Assembly: GCF_009711095.1 (NCBI RefSeq)
Contig: NZ_WMJZ01000012.1
Coordinates: forward strand, 1 to 64,000
Direction: 5' to 3'
DNA: 64,000 nt
Source: Intestinirhabdus alba
GTDB lineage: Bacteria > Pseudomonadota > Gammaproteobacteria > Enterobacterales > Enterobacteriaceae
Each line of letters opens with the position of its first letter. Positions within the stretch are counted from its first letter, which is position 1. Below the pieces are notes generated by a model. It was not told the DNA's origin. It saw only the letters and a program-made list of their open reading frames with translations, and made no database searches. Positions 1 to 8,170 of this stretch are shown piece by piece. The position numbers and the translations under genes are program-made.

Positions 1-19
1 AAACCAAGGTTTAAGAAAA
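1..19. other. Partial Din-family inversion crossover site
   Basis: Bases 1-12 form AAACC-AA-GGTTT, the centre of hix/gix/pix-type sites: two inverted half-sites around a 2-bp core. The right half-site (8-19) matches the hix half-site consensus TTATCAAAAACC at 9 of 12 positions when reversed. The left half would begin 7 bases before the window. It lies about 55 bp upstream of an invertase gene, as expected. GGTTTAAG recurs at 24-31. The partner site is not in view. Confidence 0.6.
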
Positions 20-73
20 TGCAGGTTTAAGCCTCAACTGGCATCATTTCGGCTTTTGCATGAGGGAAAAAGG

Positions 74-652
74 ATGCAGGTTGGTTATGTGCGCGTATCA
101 ACAAATGAACAAAACACCGCGCTACAGCGTGACGCGCTGGAGCGGTCGGGATGTGAGCTAATATTCGAGGATAAAATCAGCGGTAAATCGACAAACAGAC
201 CAGGATTAAATCGCGCTCTCAGGCAACTAAATGCCGGTGATACTCTCGTTGTCTGGAAGCTCGACCGGCTCGGGCGTAGTATGCGTCATCTTGTCTCGAT
301 GACTGAAGAGCTTCGCCAGCGCGGGGTTAATTTCCGAAGCCTGACCGACAGTATTGACACCTCAACGCCAATGGGGCGTTTTTTCTTCCATATCATGGGG
401 GCTCTTGCGGAAATGGAGCGCGAGTTAATTGTCGAACGAACTCGTGCCGGTCTGGATGCTGCCAGAGCACAAGGCAGAATCGGAGGACGTCGGCCAAAGC
501 TGACGCCAGACGAATGGGCTCAGGCTGGCCGGTTGATTGCGGCAGGGGAGTCACGACAGCGTGTCGCACTGATTTTTGATGTGGGCATATCGACGCTGTA
601 TAAAAAATTCCCGGCGACAAATCCCGTTGTGTCAGACACCGGCGAACCCTGA
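74..652 (+). CDS. pin: Site-specific DNA invertase (Gin/Hin/Pin serine recombinase)
   Basis: A 192-residue small serine recombinase, very like Pin of the e14 element and Gin of Mu. The N-terminal resolvase domain starts MQVGYVRVS with the catalytic serine at residue 9; later blocks include VVWKLDRLGRS and MGRFFFHIMGALAEMERE. The C-terminal Hin-type helix-turn-helix (about 145-185) contains ISTLYKKF. An ATG at 56 is in frame, but the ATG at 74 has a GAGGG ribosome-binding sequence and gives the family N-terminus. Such enzymes invert a segment, usually tail-fibre genes, to switch host range, and need a Fis-bound enhancer. The position just before the sheath gene fits a fibre-switch cassette to the left. 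Confidence 0.93.
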   Translation: MQVGYVRVSTNEQNTALQRDALERSGCELIFEDKISGKSTNRPGLNRALRQLNAGDTLVVWKLDRLGRSMRHLVSMTEELRQRGVNFRSLTDSIDTSTPMGRFFFHIMGALAEMERELIVERTRAGLDAARAQGRIGGRRPKLTPDEWAQAGRLIAAGESRQRVALIFDVGISTLYKKFPATNPVVSDTGEP

Positions 653-716
653 CAAATAGCCCCCTGTAAACGTACACCCGACAATATCACTCACCCCAAC
701 TAACGGAGTTAAACGG

Positions 717-1904
717 ATGAGTGATTTTCATCACGGTGTCGAGGTCGTCGAAATTAACGACGGCACCCGCACAATCTCGACGGTATCAACAGCGGTCGTT
801 GGTATGGTCTGCACGGCCAGCGATGCTGACGCCGGGGCATTTCCGCTCAATGAGCCTGTGCTGATTACCAACCCACAAAGCGCCATCGCAAAAGCCGGTA
901 CTAAAGGTACCCTGGCAAAATCCTTACAGCTCATCGCTAACCAGTCAAAACCGGTTGTTGTTGTCGTGCGTGTCGCCGAGGGTACCGGTGATGACGAAGA
1001 GGCTCAGAAGCAAACCATTTCGAACATCATCGGCACCACGGATGAGAACGGCAAATACACCGGGCTGAAAGCGCTGTTGACGGCGAAAGCGGTCACTGGT
1101 GTGAAGCCCCGCATTCTCGGTGTGCCGGGTCTCGATACTCAGGAGGTGGCGACCGCGCTTGTCTCCGTGGCTCAGAAACTGCGCGCTTTCGCCTATGTCA
1201 GCGCGTGGGGCTGTAAAACCATTTCTGACGTCATTGCCTATCGTGAGAATTTCAGCGCGCGTGAACTCATGATTATCTGGCCTGAATTCCTCGGATGGGA
1301 TACCACGGCCAGCGCCACAACGACCAGCTACGCGACCGCCATCGCGCTGGGTCTGCGTGCCAAAATTGACAATGACACCGGCTGGCACAAAACCCTGTCA
1401 AACGTCGGCGTCAATGAGGTCACCGGTATCAGCGCGTCCGTCTTCTGGGATTTGCAGGAAAAAGGCACCGATGCTGACCTGCTGAATGAGGCCGGTGTTA
1501 CCACGCTGATTCGTGCCGATGGTTTCCGTTTCTGGGGTAACCGTAATTGCTCCGATGACCCGCTGTTTCAGTTTGAGAACTACACCCGCACGGCACAGGT
1601 CATCGCCGACACAATGGCCGAGGGGCATATGTGGGCGAACGATAAGCCCATCACCGCGACGCTTATTCGCGACATTATCGACGGCATCAACGCGAAATTC
1701 CGCGAGCTGAAAAGCGGCGGTTACATCATCGATGCGACGTGCTGGTTTGACGAAGAGGCGAACAGCAAAGAAACCCTGAAGGCCGGGAAACTGTTTATCG
1801 ATTATGACTATACGCCAGTGCCACCACTCGAACACCTGACCTTACGCCAGCGCATCACCGATAAATATCTGGCGAATCTTATCTCGTCCGTCAACAGCAA
1901 ATAA
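717..1904 (+). CDS. FI: Phage contractile tail sheath protein (P2 gpFI)
   Basis: 395 residues against 396 in P2 gpFI, with the family N-terminus MSDFHHGVEVVEI. It polymerises around the tail tube and contracts on infection. A good ribosome-binding site (GGAG, 9 bases before ATG) precedes it. It is the first gene of the FI-FII-E-T-U-D-ogr run. The 64 bases before it are the expected place for an Ogr-activated late promoter; a TGT and an ACA are present there, but 13 bases apart rather than 12, so I do not call the site. Confidence 0.95.
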   Translation: MSDFHHGVEVVEINDGTRTISTVSTAVVGMVCTASDADAGAFPLNEPVLITNPQSAIAKAGTKGTLAKSLQLIANQSKPVVVVVRVAEGTGDDEEAQKQTISNIIGTTDENGKYTGLKALLTAKAVTGVKPRILGVPGLDTQEVATALVSVAQKLRAFAYVSAWGCKTISDVIAYRENFSARELMIIWPEFLGWDTTASATTTSYATAIALGLRAKIDNDTGWHKTLSNVGVNEVTGISASVFWDLQEKGTDADLLNEAGVTTLIRADGFRFWGNRNCSDDPLFQFENYTRTAQVIADTMAEGHMWANDKPITATLIRDIIDGINAKFRELKSGGYIIDATCWFDEEANSKETLKAGKLFIDYDYTPVPPLEHLTLRQRITDKYLANLISSVNSK

Positions 1905-1916
1905 GGAGCCTGACAA

Positions 1917-2435
1917 ATGGCATTACCGCGCAAGCTCAAACTCATGAACCTGTTTATCGACGGGGTGAGTTATCTCGGCGTCGTGCAGTCCGTCACGTTG
2001 CCAAAATTAACCCGCAAGCTCGAGAAGTATCGCGGCGGCGGGATGAATGGCTCAGCCTCGGTTGACCTTGGCCTCGATGACGATGCGCTGTCGGCTGAAA
2101 TCTCGCTCGGCGGTTTTCCTGATGATGCTGTCTGGTCGTTATATGCCGCCACCGGTACGGCCTCCGTGCCGCTACGTTTTGCCGGGTCTTACCAGCGTGA
2201 TGACACCGGCGAGACCGTGCCGGTTGAGGTCGTTCTCCGTGGCCGTCAGAAAGAAATCGACCTCGGCGAAGCCAAGCAGGGCGAAGACACTGAGTCGAAA
2301 ATCTCGCTCGAGTGCTCGTACTACAAGCTGACCCTCAACGGTAAAGATATGGTCGAAATTGACTCCGTGAACCTCGTCGAAATGGTGAACGGTACCGACA
2401 TGCTTGAGGCACACCGACAGAATATCGGTCTGTAA
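1917..2435 (+). CDS. FII: Phage tail tube protein (P2 gpFII)
   Basis: 172 residues, the same length as P2 gpFII, starting MALPRKLKLMNLF. It forms the inner tail tube inside the FI sheath. It follows FI by 12 bases with an AAGGAG ribosome-binding site overlapping the end of FI, so the two are translated from one message. Nothing in it is truncated or odd. Confidence 0.94.
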   Translation: MALPRKLKLMNLFIDGVSYLGVVQSVTLPKLTRKLEKYRGGGMNGSASVDLGLDDDALSAEISLGGFPDDAVWSLYAATGTASVPLRFAGSYQRDDTGETVPVEVVLRGRQKEIDLGEAKQGEDTESKISLECSYYKLTLNGKDMVEIDSVNLVEMVNGTDMLEAHRQNIGL

Positions 2436-2497
2436 TTATTGTCCCGGTCAGCATGGCTGGCCGGGGATCCTGAAACCTGAATTTAACGAGAAATATC

Positions 2498-2779
2498 ATG
2501 GAAAAAACTAACGAAAATATCGTCACTCTGATTAAACCCATCAAGCGCGGTGAGCAGGTTATTTCCGATGTCACCCTGTTAAAACCGTGTGCCGGAACCC
2601 TTCGCGGCGTCAGCCTGGCATCTGTCGCAAATTCTGACGTCGATGCGCTGATTAAAGTGCTGCCGCGCATGACCATGCCGTCGCTGACCGAGCAGGAAGC
2701 CGCCGCGCTGGAGCTGCCCGACCTGTTGTCGTTTGCCGGTAAGGTGGTCGGTTTTTTGTCACCGAGTTCGGCGGCGTAA
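2498..2779 (+). CDS. E: Phage tail assembly protein gpE, unshifted product
   Basis: A 93-residue product equivalent to P2 gpE (91 residues), a tail assembly chaperone made before the tape measure is packaged. It lies between the tube gene and the tape measure gene, the standard place for the frameshifting chaperone pair of long-tailed phages. Near its end is a T_TTT_TTG slippery heptamer; ribosomes that do not slip stop at 2779. Confidence 0.92.
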   Translation: MEKTNENIVTLIKPIKRGEQVISDVTLLKPCAGTLRGVSLASVANSDVDALIKVLPRMTMPSLTEQEAAALELPDLLSFAGKVVGFLSPSSAA

Positions 2780-2931
2780 CCTTCCCGAAAAAACTCTCGG
2801 TCGATGACCTGATGGCTGACATAGCGGTAATTTTCCACTGGTCGCCATCAGACCTTTATCCCATGAGCCTGACCGAGCTCGTCAACTGGCGCGAAAAAGC
2901 GCTACAGCGAAGCGGAAACACGAATGAGTAA
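2498..2931 (+). CDS. E': Tail assembly chaperone gpE+E' (programmed -1 frameshift)
   Basis: After a -1 slip at 2752-2758 the reading frame continues for 57 codons from GTC at 2758 to a TAA at 2929-2931. The fused product has about 144 residues (P2 gpE+E' has 142). The extension holds DDLMADIAVIFHWSPSDLYP and NWREKAL, which looks like genuine protein. E' has no start of its own. Its stop overlaps the ATG of the tape measure gene by 8 bases, so translation is probably coupled. Frame and heptamer are seen directly; frameshifting itself is inferred from P2. Confidence 0.88.
2752..2758 (+). promoter_or_regulatory. -1 ribosomal frameshift slippery heptamer
   Basis: T TTT TTG in the zero frame of gene E fits the X_XXY_YYZ rule, and P2 uses a T-run heptamer at the same place. 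Slippage leads into the open E' frame. Confidence 0.88.
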
Positions 2932-5353
2932 TAACCTCAAACTCGAAGTGCTGCTGAAAGCTGTCGACCAGGCGACCCGACCCTTTAAAGCGATCCAGAC
3001 GGCGAGTAAATCGCTGTCTGGTGATATCCGCACGACTCAGCAATCCCTGCGTGATTTGAATGGTCAGGCATCGAAAATCGACGGTTTTCGTAAAACCAGC
3101 GGGCAACTGGCGGTAACCGGTCAGTCGCTGGAAAAAGCAAAACAGGAAGCTGAAGCGCTGGCGGTACAGTTTAAAAACACGGAGCGGCCAACGGCGGCAC
3201 AGGCCAGAGTGCTGGAGTCCGCGAAACGCGCGGCTGATGGGTTACAGACGAAATATAACAGCCTCACGCAGTCAGTTAAGCGGCAACAGGCCGAGCTCGG
3301 TAAAGCGGGGATAAATACCCGCAACCTGACGAATGATGAAAATCGCCTGAAAAATAATATCAGCGAAACGACCGCGCAGCTTAACCGACAGCGTGAAGCA
3401 CTGGCGCGCGTCAGCGCGCAACAGGCGAAACTGAGTGCAGTACAAAAACGCTACCAGGCAGGGAAGGCTCTGGCAGGGAATGCCGCCTCGATGGGCGCTG
3501 CCGGGGTAGGTATGGCAACAACAGGTACTCTCGCCAGTGTTGCACTAATGAAACCCGGTTATGATTTTGCTCAGAAAAACTCTGAGCTTCAGGCTGTTCT
3601 CGGCGTCGAAAAAGATTCAGCTGATATGGTGGCTCTTCGCAAACAGGCGCGTCAGCTCGGTGATAACACTGCCGCGTCGGCTGATGATGCTGCCGGTGCT
3701 CAGATTATTATTGCAAAAGCCGGTGGTGATACCGCTGCTATTCAGGCGGCTACGCCAGTGACGCTTGATATGGCGCTCGCAAACCGTCGAACGATGGAAG
3801 AGAACGCTGGGTTATTGATGGGGATGCGATCTGCATTCCAGCTCTCAAACGATAAGGTCGCTCATATCGGTGATGTTCTGTCGATGACGATGAACAAAAC
3901 CGCCGCCGACTTTGACGGCCTGAGTGATGCGCTGACCTACGCCGCGCCGGTGGCGAAAAATGCCGGGGTCAGTATCGAAGAAACAGCCGCAATGGTCGGC
4001 GCACTGCATGACGCCAAAATTACAGGCTCGATGGCGGGTACGGGGAGCCGCGCCGTGTTAAGTCGCCTACAGGCTCCTACGGGAAAAGCGTATGACGCTA
4101 TTAAAGAGCTCGGCGTAAAAACGGCTGATGGTAAGGGGAACACGCGCCCAATATTTACAATCCTGAAAGAAATGCAGCGGAGCTTTGAGAAAAACAATCT
4201 CGGTACCGGTCAGCGCGCTGAATATATGAAAACCATATTCGGTGAAGAGGCAAGCTCAGCTGCTGCTGTATTAATGACTGCCGCCTCAAGCGGAAAGCTG
4301 GACCAGCTTACCGCCACGCTTAAAGCATCTGACGGTAAAACGGCTGAGCTCGTCAAGGTCATGCAAGACAACCTCGGCGGCGACTTTAAAGAGTTCCAGT
4401 CAGCTTATGAGGCGGTCGGAACAGACCTGTTTGACCAGCAAGAGTCATCCTTGCGTAAGCTGGTACAAACGGCGACTGGGTATGTTTTAAAACTTGATGG
4501 CTGGATACAAAAAAATAAATCACTGGCGACGACGCTTGGGGTTATTTCAGCGGCGGCTATCGGTGTTGTGGGGGTTATAGGGGCAATCGGCCTTGTTGCG
4601 TGGCCGGTTATTATCGGTATTAACGCCATCATCGCTGCTGCTGGCGCACTTGGTGCTGTCTTTACGACAATCAGTGGTGGGGTTATCGCCGCTATCGGTG
4701 CGATTACATGGCCGGTCGTGGCCGTTGCTGCGGCGGTTGTCGCTGGCGCGCTGCTTATTCGCAAATACTGGGAGCCGGTCAGCGCCTTTTTCGGTGGTGT
4801 TATCGAGGGGCTGATGAGCGCCTTTGCGCCGGTCGGGGAAATGTTCGCGCCGCTGGCACCCGTCTTTGACGGCCTTGGGGAGAAACTTCGCGGTGTCTGG
4901 CAGTGGTTTAAAGACCTGATAGCGCCGGTAAAAGCGACTCAGGACACATTAAACAGTTGCCGTAATGTTGGTGTCATGTTCGGTCAGGCGCTGGCTGATG
5001 CTTTGTTGATGCCGCTTAACGCCTTTAACAAGCTGCGAAGCGGGATTGACTGGGTGCTCGAAAAGCTCGGGGTTATCAACAAAGAATCCAGCTCGCTTGA
5101 CCAGACCGCGGCGAAAGCCAGTGCGGCGACGCAGAACGGTTACAGCCCGGCTATCAGCTCTTACAACAGCTATCAGCCGGTCACGGCACCTGCCGGTAAA
5201 ACCTACATCGACCAGAGTCGGCCAACCTATCAAATCAACGTGCCGGGAAACGGTATGCCGGGCGGTCGGTTAGGTAATGATTTACAGGATGCCTTAGAAA
5301 AATATGAGCGTGAGAAACGCGCCAAGGCCCGCGCAAGCATGATGCATGACTAA
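2924..5353 (+). CDS. T: Phage tail tape measure protein (P2 gpT)
   Basis: 809 residues (P2 gpT 815). It sets tail length and is threaded through the tube. Residues about 25-175 are a polar, Gln/Ala-rich coiled-coil stretch. The phage_tail TMP domain begins near residue 190. Residues about 530-615 are a long Gly/Ala/Ile/Val hydrophobic region, probably used for membrane passage during DNA delivery. The C-terminus is highly charged. The ATG overlaps the end of E', as usual for this gene pair. Confidence 0.94.
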   Translation: MSNNLKLEVLLKAVDQATRPFKAIQTASKSLSGDIRTTQQSLRDLNGQASKIDGFRKTSGQLAVTGQSLEKAKQEAEALAVQFKNTERPTAAQARVLESAKRAADGLQTKYNSLTQSVKRQQAELGKAGINTRNLTNDENRLKNNISETTAQLNRQREALARVSAQQAKLSAVQKRYQAGKALAGNAASMGAAGVGMATTGTLASVALMKPGYDFAQKNSELQAVLGVEKDSADMVALRKQARQLGDNTAASADDAAGAQIIIAKAGGDTAAIQAATPVTLDMALANRRTMEENAGLLMGMRSAFQLSNDKVAHIGDVLSMTMNKTAADFDGLSDALTYAAPVAKNAGVSIEETAAMVGALHDAKITGSMAGTGSRAVLSRLQAPTGKAYDAIKELGVKTADGKGNTRPIFTILKEMQRSFEKNNLGTGQRAEYMKTIFGEEASSAAAVLMTAASSGKLDQLTATLKASDGKTAELVKVMQDNLGGDFKEFQSAYEAVGTDLFDQQESSLRKLVQTATGYVLKLDGWIQKNKSLATTLGVISAAAIGVVGVIGAIGLVAWPVIIGINAIIAAAGALGAVFTTISGGVIAAIGAITWPVVAVAAAVVAGALLIRKYWEPVSAFFGGVIEGLMSAFAPVGEMFAPLAPVFDGLGEKLRGVWQWFKDLIAPVKATQDTLNSCRNVGVMFGQALADALLMPLNAFNKLRSGIDWVLEKLGVINKESSSLDQTAAKASAATQNGYSPAISSYNSYQPVTAPAGKTYIDQSRPTYQINVPGNGMPGGRLGNDLQDALEKYEREKRAKARASMMHD

Positions 5354-5364
5354 GGAGACCGATT

Positions 5365-5829
5365 ATGATGCTGGCACTAGGTATGTTTGTTTTTATGCGT
5401 CAGACGTTGCCCTATCAGAGTATGCAGCGCAGCGCGGATTATAGCTGGACGTCAAACTCCCGCGTCGGGAAGCGTGACGCATTTCAGTATCTCGGTGAAG
5501 GGGAGGACAAAATTACCCTGAGCGGTGACCTGTATCCTGAGCTGACCGGCGGCAAGTTTTCGATGCTGACGCTTTATGCGATGGCCGAGCAGGGGCGAGC
5601 ATGGCCGCTTATTTCTGGCTCAGGCTGGATTTACGGGATGTTTATTGTCAGCAATGTCTCGGAGACTGGCACGGTATTTTTTGAGGACGGGTCCCCCCGA
5701 AAAATCAGCTTCACTCTGTCACTGACCCGTGTCGATGAATCGCTCGCGGCGGTCTATGGCGATATCGGAAAACAGGCCGAAAGTCTGGTCGGTAAAGCTG
5801 GCGATCTGCTGTCTAAGGTGGGGGCTTAA
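5365..5829 (+). CDS. U: Phage tail completion protein (P2 gpU)
   Basis: 154 residues; the N-terminus MMLALGMFVFMRQTLPYQ matches P2 gpU (159 residues). gpU caps or completes the tail before head joining. It starts 11 bases after the tape measure gene behind an AAGGAG ribosome-binding site and ends 2 bases before D. Confidence 0.92.
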   Translation: MMLALGMFVFMRQTLPYQSMQRSADYSWTSNSRVGKRDAFQYLGEGEDKITLSGDLYPELTGGKFSMLTLYAMAEQGRAWPLISGSGWIYGMFIVSNVSETGTVFFEDGSPRKISFTLSLTRVDESLAAVYGDIGKQAESLVGKAGDLLSKVGA

Positions 5830-5831
5830 TC

Positions 5832-7025
5832 ATGCTGGATATTATCACCGGCGCGGGGGCCACACTGACGCCCGATTTTATGCTGACACTGGAAAGCAAA
5901 GATATTACCGGCAATATCAGCGACCGGCTGATTAATCTCTCGATGACGGATAACCGGGGCTTTGAAGCTGACCAGCTCGACATTGAACTCGATGATTCTG
6001 ACGGACTTGTCGCGCTGCCGATTCGTGGCGCGGTGTTGTCGCTGTACCTCGGCTGGAAAGGTTTCGCGCTCGTTGGTAAGGGACGATTTACCGTCGATGA
6101 GGTGGAGCACCGGGGGGCACCGGATACGGTGACCATTCGCGCCCGTAGCGCTGATTTTCGCGGAACGCTCAATTCACGCCGCGAGGAATCATGGCACGAC
6201 ACCACACTCGGCGCTATCGTCAGCGCGATAGCCGCCCGTAATAAATTAACGGCCAGCGTCGCGGATTCTCTTGCCGGGATAAAAATTCCGCATATCGACC
6301 AGTCGCAGGAATCCGACGCTGTTTTCCTGACTCGCCTAGCGGAACGCAACGGCGGCGCGGTATCGGTCAAAGCGGGTAAATTGCTGATGCTTAAAGCGGG
6401 AAGTGGTACGACGGCCAGTGGAAAAGCTATCCCTCAGATTACTATCCAGCGCAGTGACGGCGACCGGCATCAGTTTGCTATTGCTGACCGTGGTGCTTAC
6501 ACCGGCGTAACGGCTAAATGGCTGCACACCAAAGACCCAAAACCGGCGAAGCAAAAGCAATCGCTGAAGCTGAAGCGCAAGCCCAAAGAGCAACACCTCC
6601 GGGCGCTACAGCACCCGAAAGCAAAAGTCGTGGGCAGTAAAACCGCAGCGAAAAAGAAGAAAGAGCAGGAAGCCCGCGAGGGTGAATATATGGCCGGTGA
6701 GGCTGACAACGTTTTCGCACTGACGACCATTTACGCGACAAAGGCGCAAGCGATGCGAGCGGCTCAGGCGAAGTGGGATAAATTGCAGCGTGGCGTTGCG
6801 GAGTTCTCAATCATGCTGGCAACCGGTCGGGAAGATATTTATCCCGAAATGCCGGTCAGGGTCTCGGGCTTTAAGAGCGTCATCGATGACCAGTCGTGGA
6901 TAATCAGTAAGGTTACCCATAATCTAGGCGGGAATGGCTTCACGACGGCTGTAGAGCTCGAGGTTATGCTTTCTGGCATAGAATATGAGTCGGAAGAAAA
7001 TGGTTCTCAAATGGTGAATAACTGA
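5832..7025 (+). CDS. D: Phage tail hub / late control protein (P2 gpD)
   Basis: 397 residues against 387 in P2 gpD, the baseplate hub protein of the gp27-like family. The C-terminal part has the conserved stretch ATKAQAMRAAQAKWDKLQRG. Residues about 230-282 are Lys-rich, with KRKPKEQ and AAKKKKEQEARE, probably a flexible insert that accounts for the extra length. It follows U almost directly, so the two are co-translated. Confidence 0.92.
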   Translation: MLDIITGAGATLTPDFMLTLESKDITGNISDRLINLSMTDNRGFEADQLDIELDDSDGLVALPIRGAVLSLYLGWKGFALVGKGRFTVDEVEHRGAPDTVTIRARSADFRGTLNSRREESWHDTTLGAIVSAIAARNKLTASVADSLAGIKIPHIDQSQESDAVFLTRLAERNGGAVSVKAGKLLMLKAGSGTTASGKAIPQITIQRSDGDRHQFAIADRGAYTGVTAKWLHTKDPKPAKQKQSLKLKRKPKEQHLRALQHPKAKVVGSKTAAKKKKEQEAREGEYMAGEADNVFALTTIYATKAQAMRAAQAKWDKLQRGVAEFSIMLATGREDIYPEMPVRVSGFKSVIDDQSWIISKVTHNLGGNGFTTAVELEVMLSGIEYESEENGSQMVNN

Positions 7026-7063
7026 GTATTATTAATTCACTTTTTGTGAATGTGTGGGGTGGC

Positions 7064-7282
7064 ATGTTCCATTGTCCAAAATGCCAGCATGCAGCGCATG
7101 CTCGTACCAGTCGCTATCTTAGCGAGAATACTAAAGAGCGTTACCATCAATGTACGAATATTAATTGCAGTTGCACATTCGTAACGATGGAGTCTGTAGA
7201 ACGTTTTATCGTTACACCGGGAACAATAATTCCGGCGCCACCTCACCCGTCGGTGAGTGGTCAGCGGCCATTGTGGCTCTGA
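7064..7282 (+). CDS. ogr: Ogr/Delta-type zinc-finger activator of phage late genes
   Basis: 72 residues starting MFHCPKCQHAAHARTSRY, close to P2 Ogr. The zinc ligands Cys4, Cys7, Cys30 and Cys35 are all present. Ogr binds upstream of late promoters and recruits RNA polymerase through the alpha subunit. An in-frame ATG at 7046 would add six residues (MNVWGG) not found in the family; the ATG at 7064 has a GGGG ribosome-binding sequence. It is the last phage gene and is followed by an intrinsic terminator. Confidence 0.94.
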   Translation: MFHCPKCQHAAHARTSRYLSENTKERYHQCTNINCSCTFVTMESVERFIVTPGTIIPAPPHPSVSGQRPLWL

Positions 7283-7298
7283 TAAATTTTCTCTAAAG

Positions 7299-7321
7299 AC
7301 CCGCCGCGTGCGGGTTTTTTT
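7299..7321 (+). terminator. Intrinsic terminator after ogr
   Basis: Perfect 6-bp stem ACCCGC/GCGGGT with a 5-base loop (CGCGT), running straight into seven T. It closes the phage late transcript before it reaches ileX. Confidence 0.88.
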
Positions 7322-7385
7322 ATGCGTTCAGGAAAGTGGCGGTAAAAAATCAATCGCCATTTCATCGCCACTCAAAAATGAGATA

Positions 7386-7413
7386 ACAAAAAAGCCACTC
7401 GCTAGAGTGGCTT
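7386..7413 (-). terminator. Intrinsic terminator for ileX
   Basis: On the minus strand a perfect 9-bp stem (AAGCCACTC/GAGTGGCTT, loop of 4) is followed by a T run. It lies 26 bases past the CCA end of tRNA-Ile2. If the att core lies within the tRNA, this terminator was supplied by the prophage. Confidence 0.8.
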
Positions 7414-7439
7414 AATTATATGATTCTAAAGCTAAAATT

Positions 7440-7515
7440 TGGTGGCCCCTGCTGGACTTGAACCAGCGACCAAGCGATTATGAGTCGCCTGCTCTGACCA
7501 CTGAGCTAAGGGGCC
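7440..7515 (-). tRNA. ileX: tRNA-Ile2 (anticodon CAU, reads AUA)
   Basis: A 76-base cloverleaf with encoded CCA end: acceptor GGCCCC/GGGGCC, T-loop GGTTCAAGTCC, anticodon loop CTCATAA with CAU. The sequence is essentially that of E. coli ileX, found in the same place between rpoD and mug. CAU would read as methionine, but this tRNA has its C34 changed to lysidine by TilS and decodes AUA. The gene is whole although a prophage ends at its 3' side, the usual outcome of tRNA-directed integration. Confidence 0.96.
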
Positions 7516-7525
7516 GTGGCGGTGA

Positions 7526-7554
7526 ATTATAAAGTAACTCCGCGGTGCAATCCA
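7526..7554 (-). promoter_or_regulatory. Probable ileX promoter
   Basis: Minus-strand TATAAT at 7526-7531 lies 11 bases before the tRNA 5' end. The -35 hexamer 17 bases upstream (TGGATT) is weak. The bases after the -10 are GC-rich, as in stable-RNA promoters. Confidence 0.5.
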
Positions 7555-7640
7555 GCGATAAGCGTACGGATGTTGTTTTTATAATCAATGTCTTTTCAAT
7601 CCGTTATACTTTCTGAACGTGCTATTGACCAGGAGAAATC

Positions 7641-8147
7641 ATGGTAAAGGATATATTGGCTCCGGGGCTGCGAGTGGTGTTCTGCGGCATCAACCCGGGG
7701 CTTTCTTCGGCGGGCAGCGGCTTTCCGTTTGCTCACCCCGCTAACCGTTTCTGGAAAGTGATCCACCAGGCCGGATTTACCGACCGCCAGCTGAAGCCTG
7801 AGGAGGCGGAACAGCTGCTCGATTTTCGCTGCGGCGTTACCAAACTGGTGGACAGGCCAACGGTACAGGCGAATGAGCTGACGCGAAAAGAGCTGCACGA
7901 CGGCGGACGGATGCTGATTGAGAAAATTGAAGATTATCAGCCGCAGGCGTTAGCGGTACTTGGCAAACAGGCTTTTGAACAGGGATTCAGCCAGCGGGGC
8001 GTTCAGTGGGGGAAACAGCGGATCGGCATTGGCCGCACCCAGATTTGGGTACTGCCGAATACCAGCGGCCTGAGCCGGATTAAGCTGGAGAAGCTGGTAG
8101 AGGCGTTTCGCGAACTCGATCAGGCGCTGATGGTGCGCGGCCAGTAG
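7641..8147 (+). CDS. mug: G/U mismatch-specific uracil-DNA glycosylase
   Basis: 168 residues, the length of E. coli Mug. It removes uracil (paired with G) and ethenocytosine in base excision repair. The active-site motif GINPGLSS starts at residue 16, with the general base Asn18, and the second motif LPNTSGLSR is near residue 140. AGGAG lies 9 bases before ATG. The gene is divergent from ileX, as in E. coli. A TTATACT hexamer at about 7602 may be the -10, but its -35 is poor. Confidence 0.95.
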   Translation: MVKDILAPGLRVVFCGINPGLSSAGSGFPFAHPANRFWKVIHQAGFTDRQLKPEEAEQLLDFRCGVTKLVDRPTVQANELTRKELHDGGRMLIEKIEDYQPQALAVLGKQAFEQGFSQRGVQWGKQRIGIGRTQIWVLPNTSGLSRIKLEKLVEAFRELDQALMVRGQ

Positions 8148-8170
8148 CGGCGCTTATTGCGCCGGGAGCA

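Larger units (their letters stand above)
1..7439 (+). mobile_element. Right end of a P2-like prophage
   Basis: The block runs invertase, FI, FII, E/E', T, U, D, ogr, which is the P2 late tail order with an invertase placed before the sheath gene. All genes read toward ileX. In P2 prophages ogr lies at the end opposite integrase, so the missing int, head and fibre genes should lie to the left. Gene lengths match P2 and no reading frame is broken, so this end looks intact. The right boundary is put at the 3' end of tRNA-Ile2; the exact att core cannot be set without the second copy. Confidence 0.9.

Noticed and set aside
653-716. Ogr-binding site before FI
   Set aside because: TGT and ACA are present but 13 rather than 12 bases apart, and no -10 is obvious; not strong enough to list.
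7440-7515. Reading the CAU tRNA as methionine or initiator tRNA
   Set aside because: The body sequence and rpoD-mug location are those of tRNA-Ile2 (ileX), whose C34 becomes lysidine.
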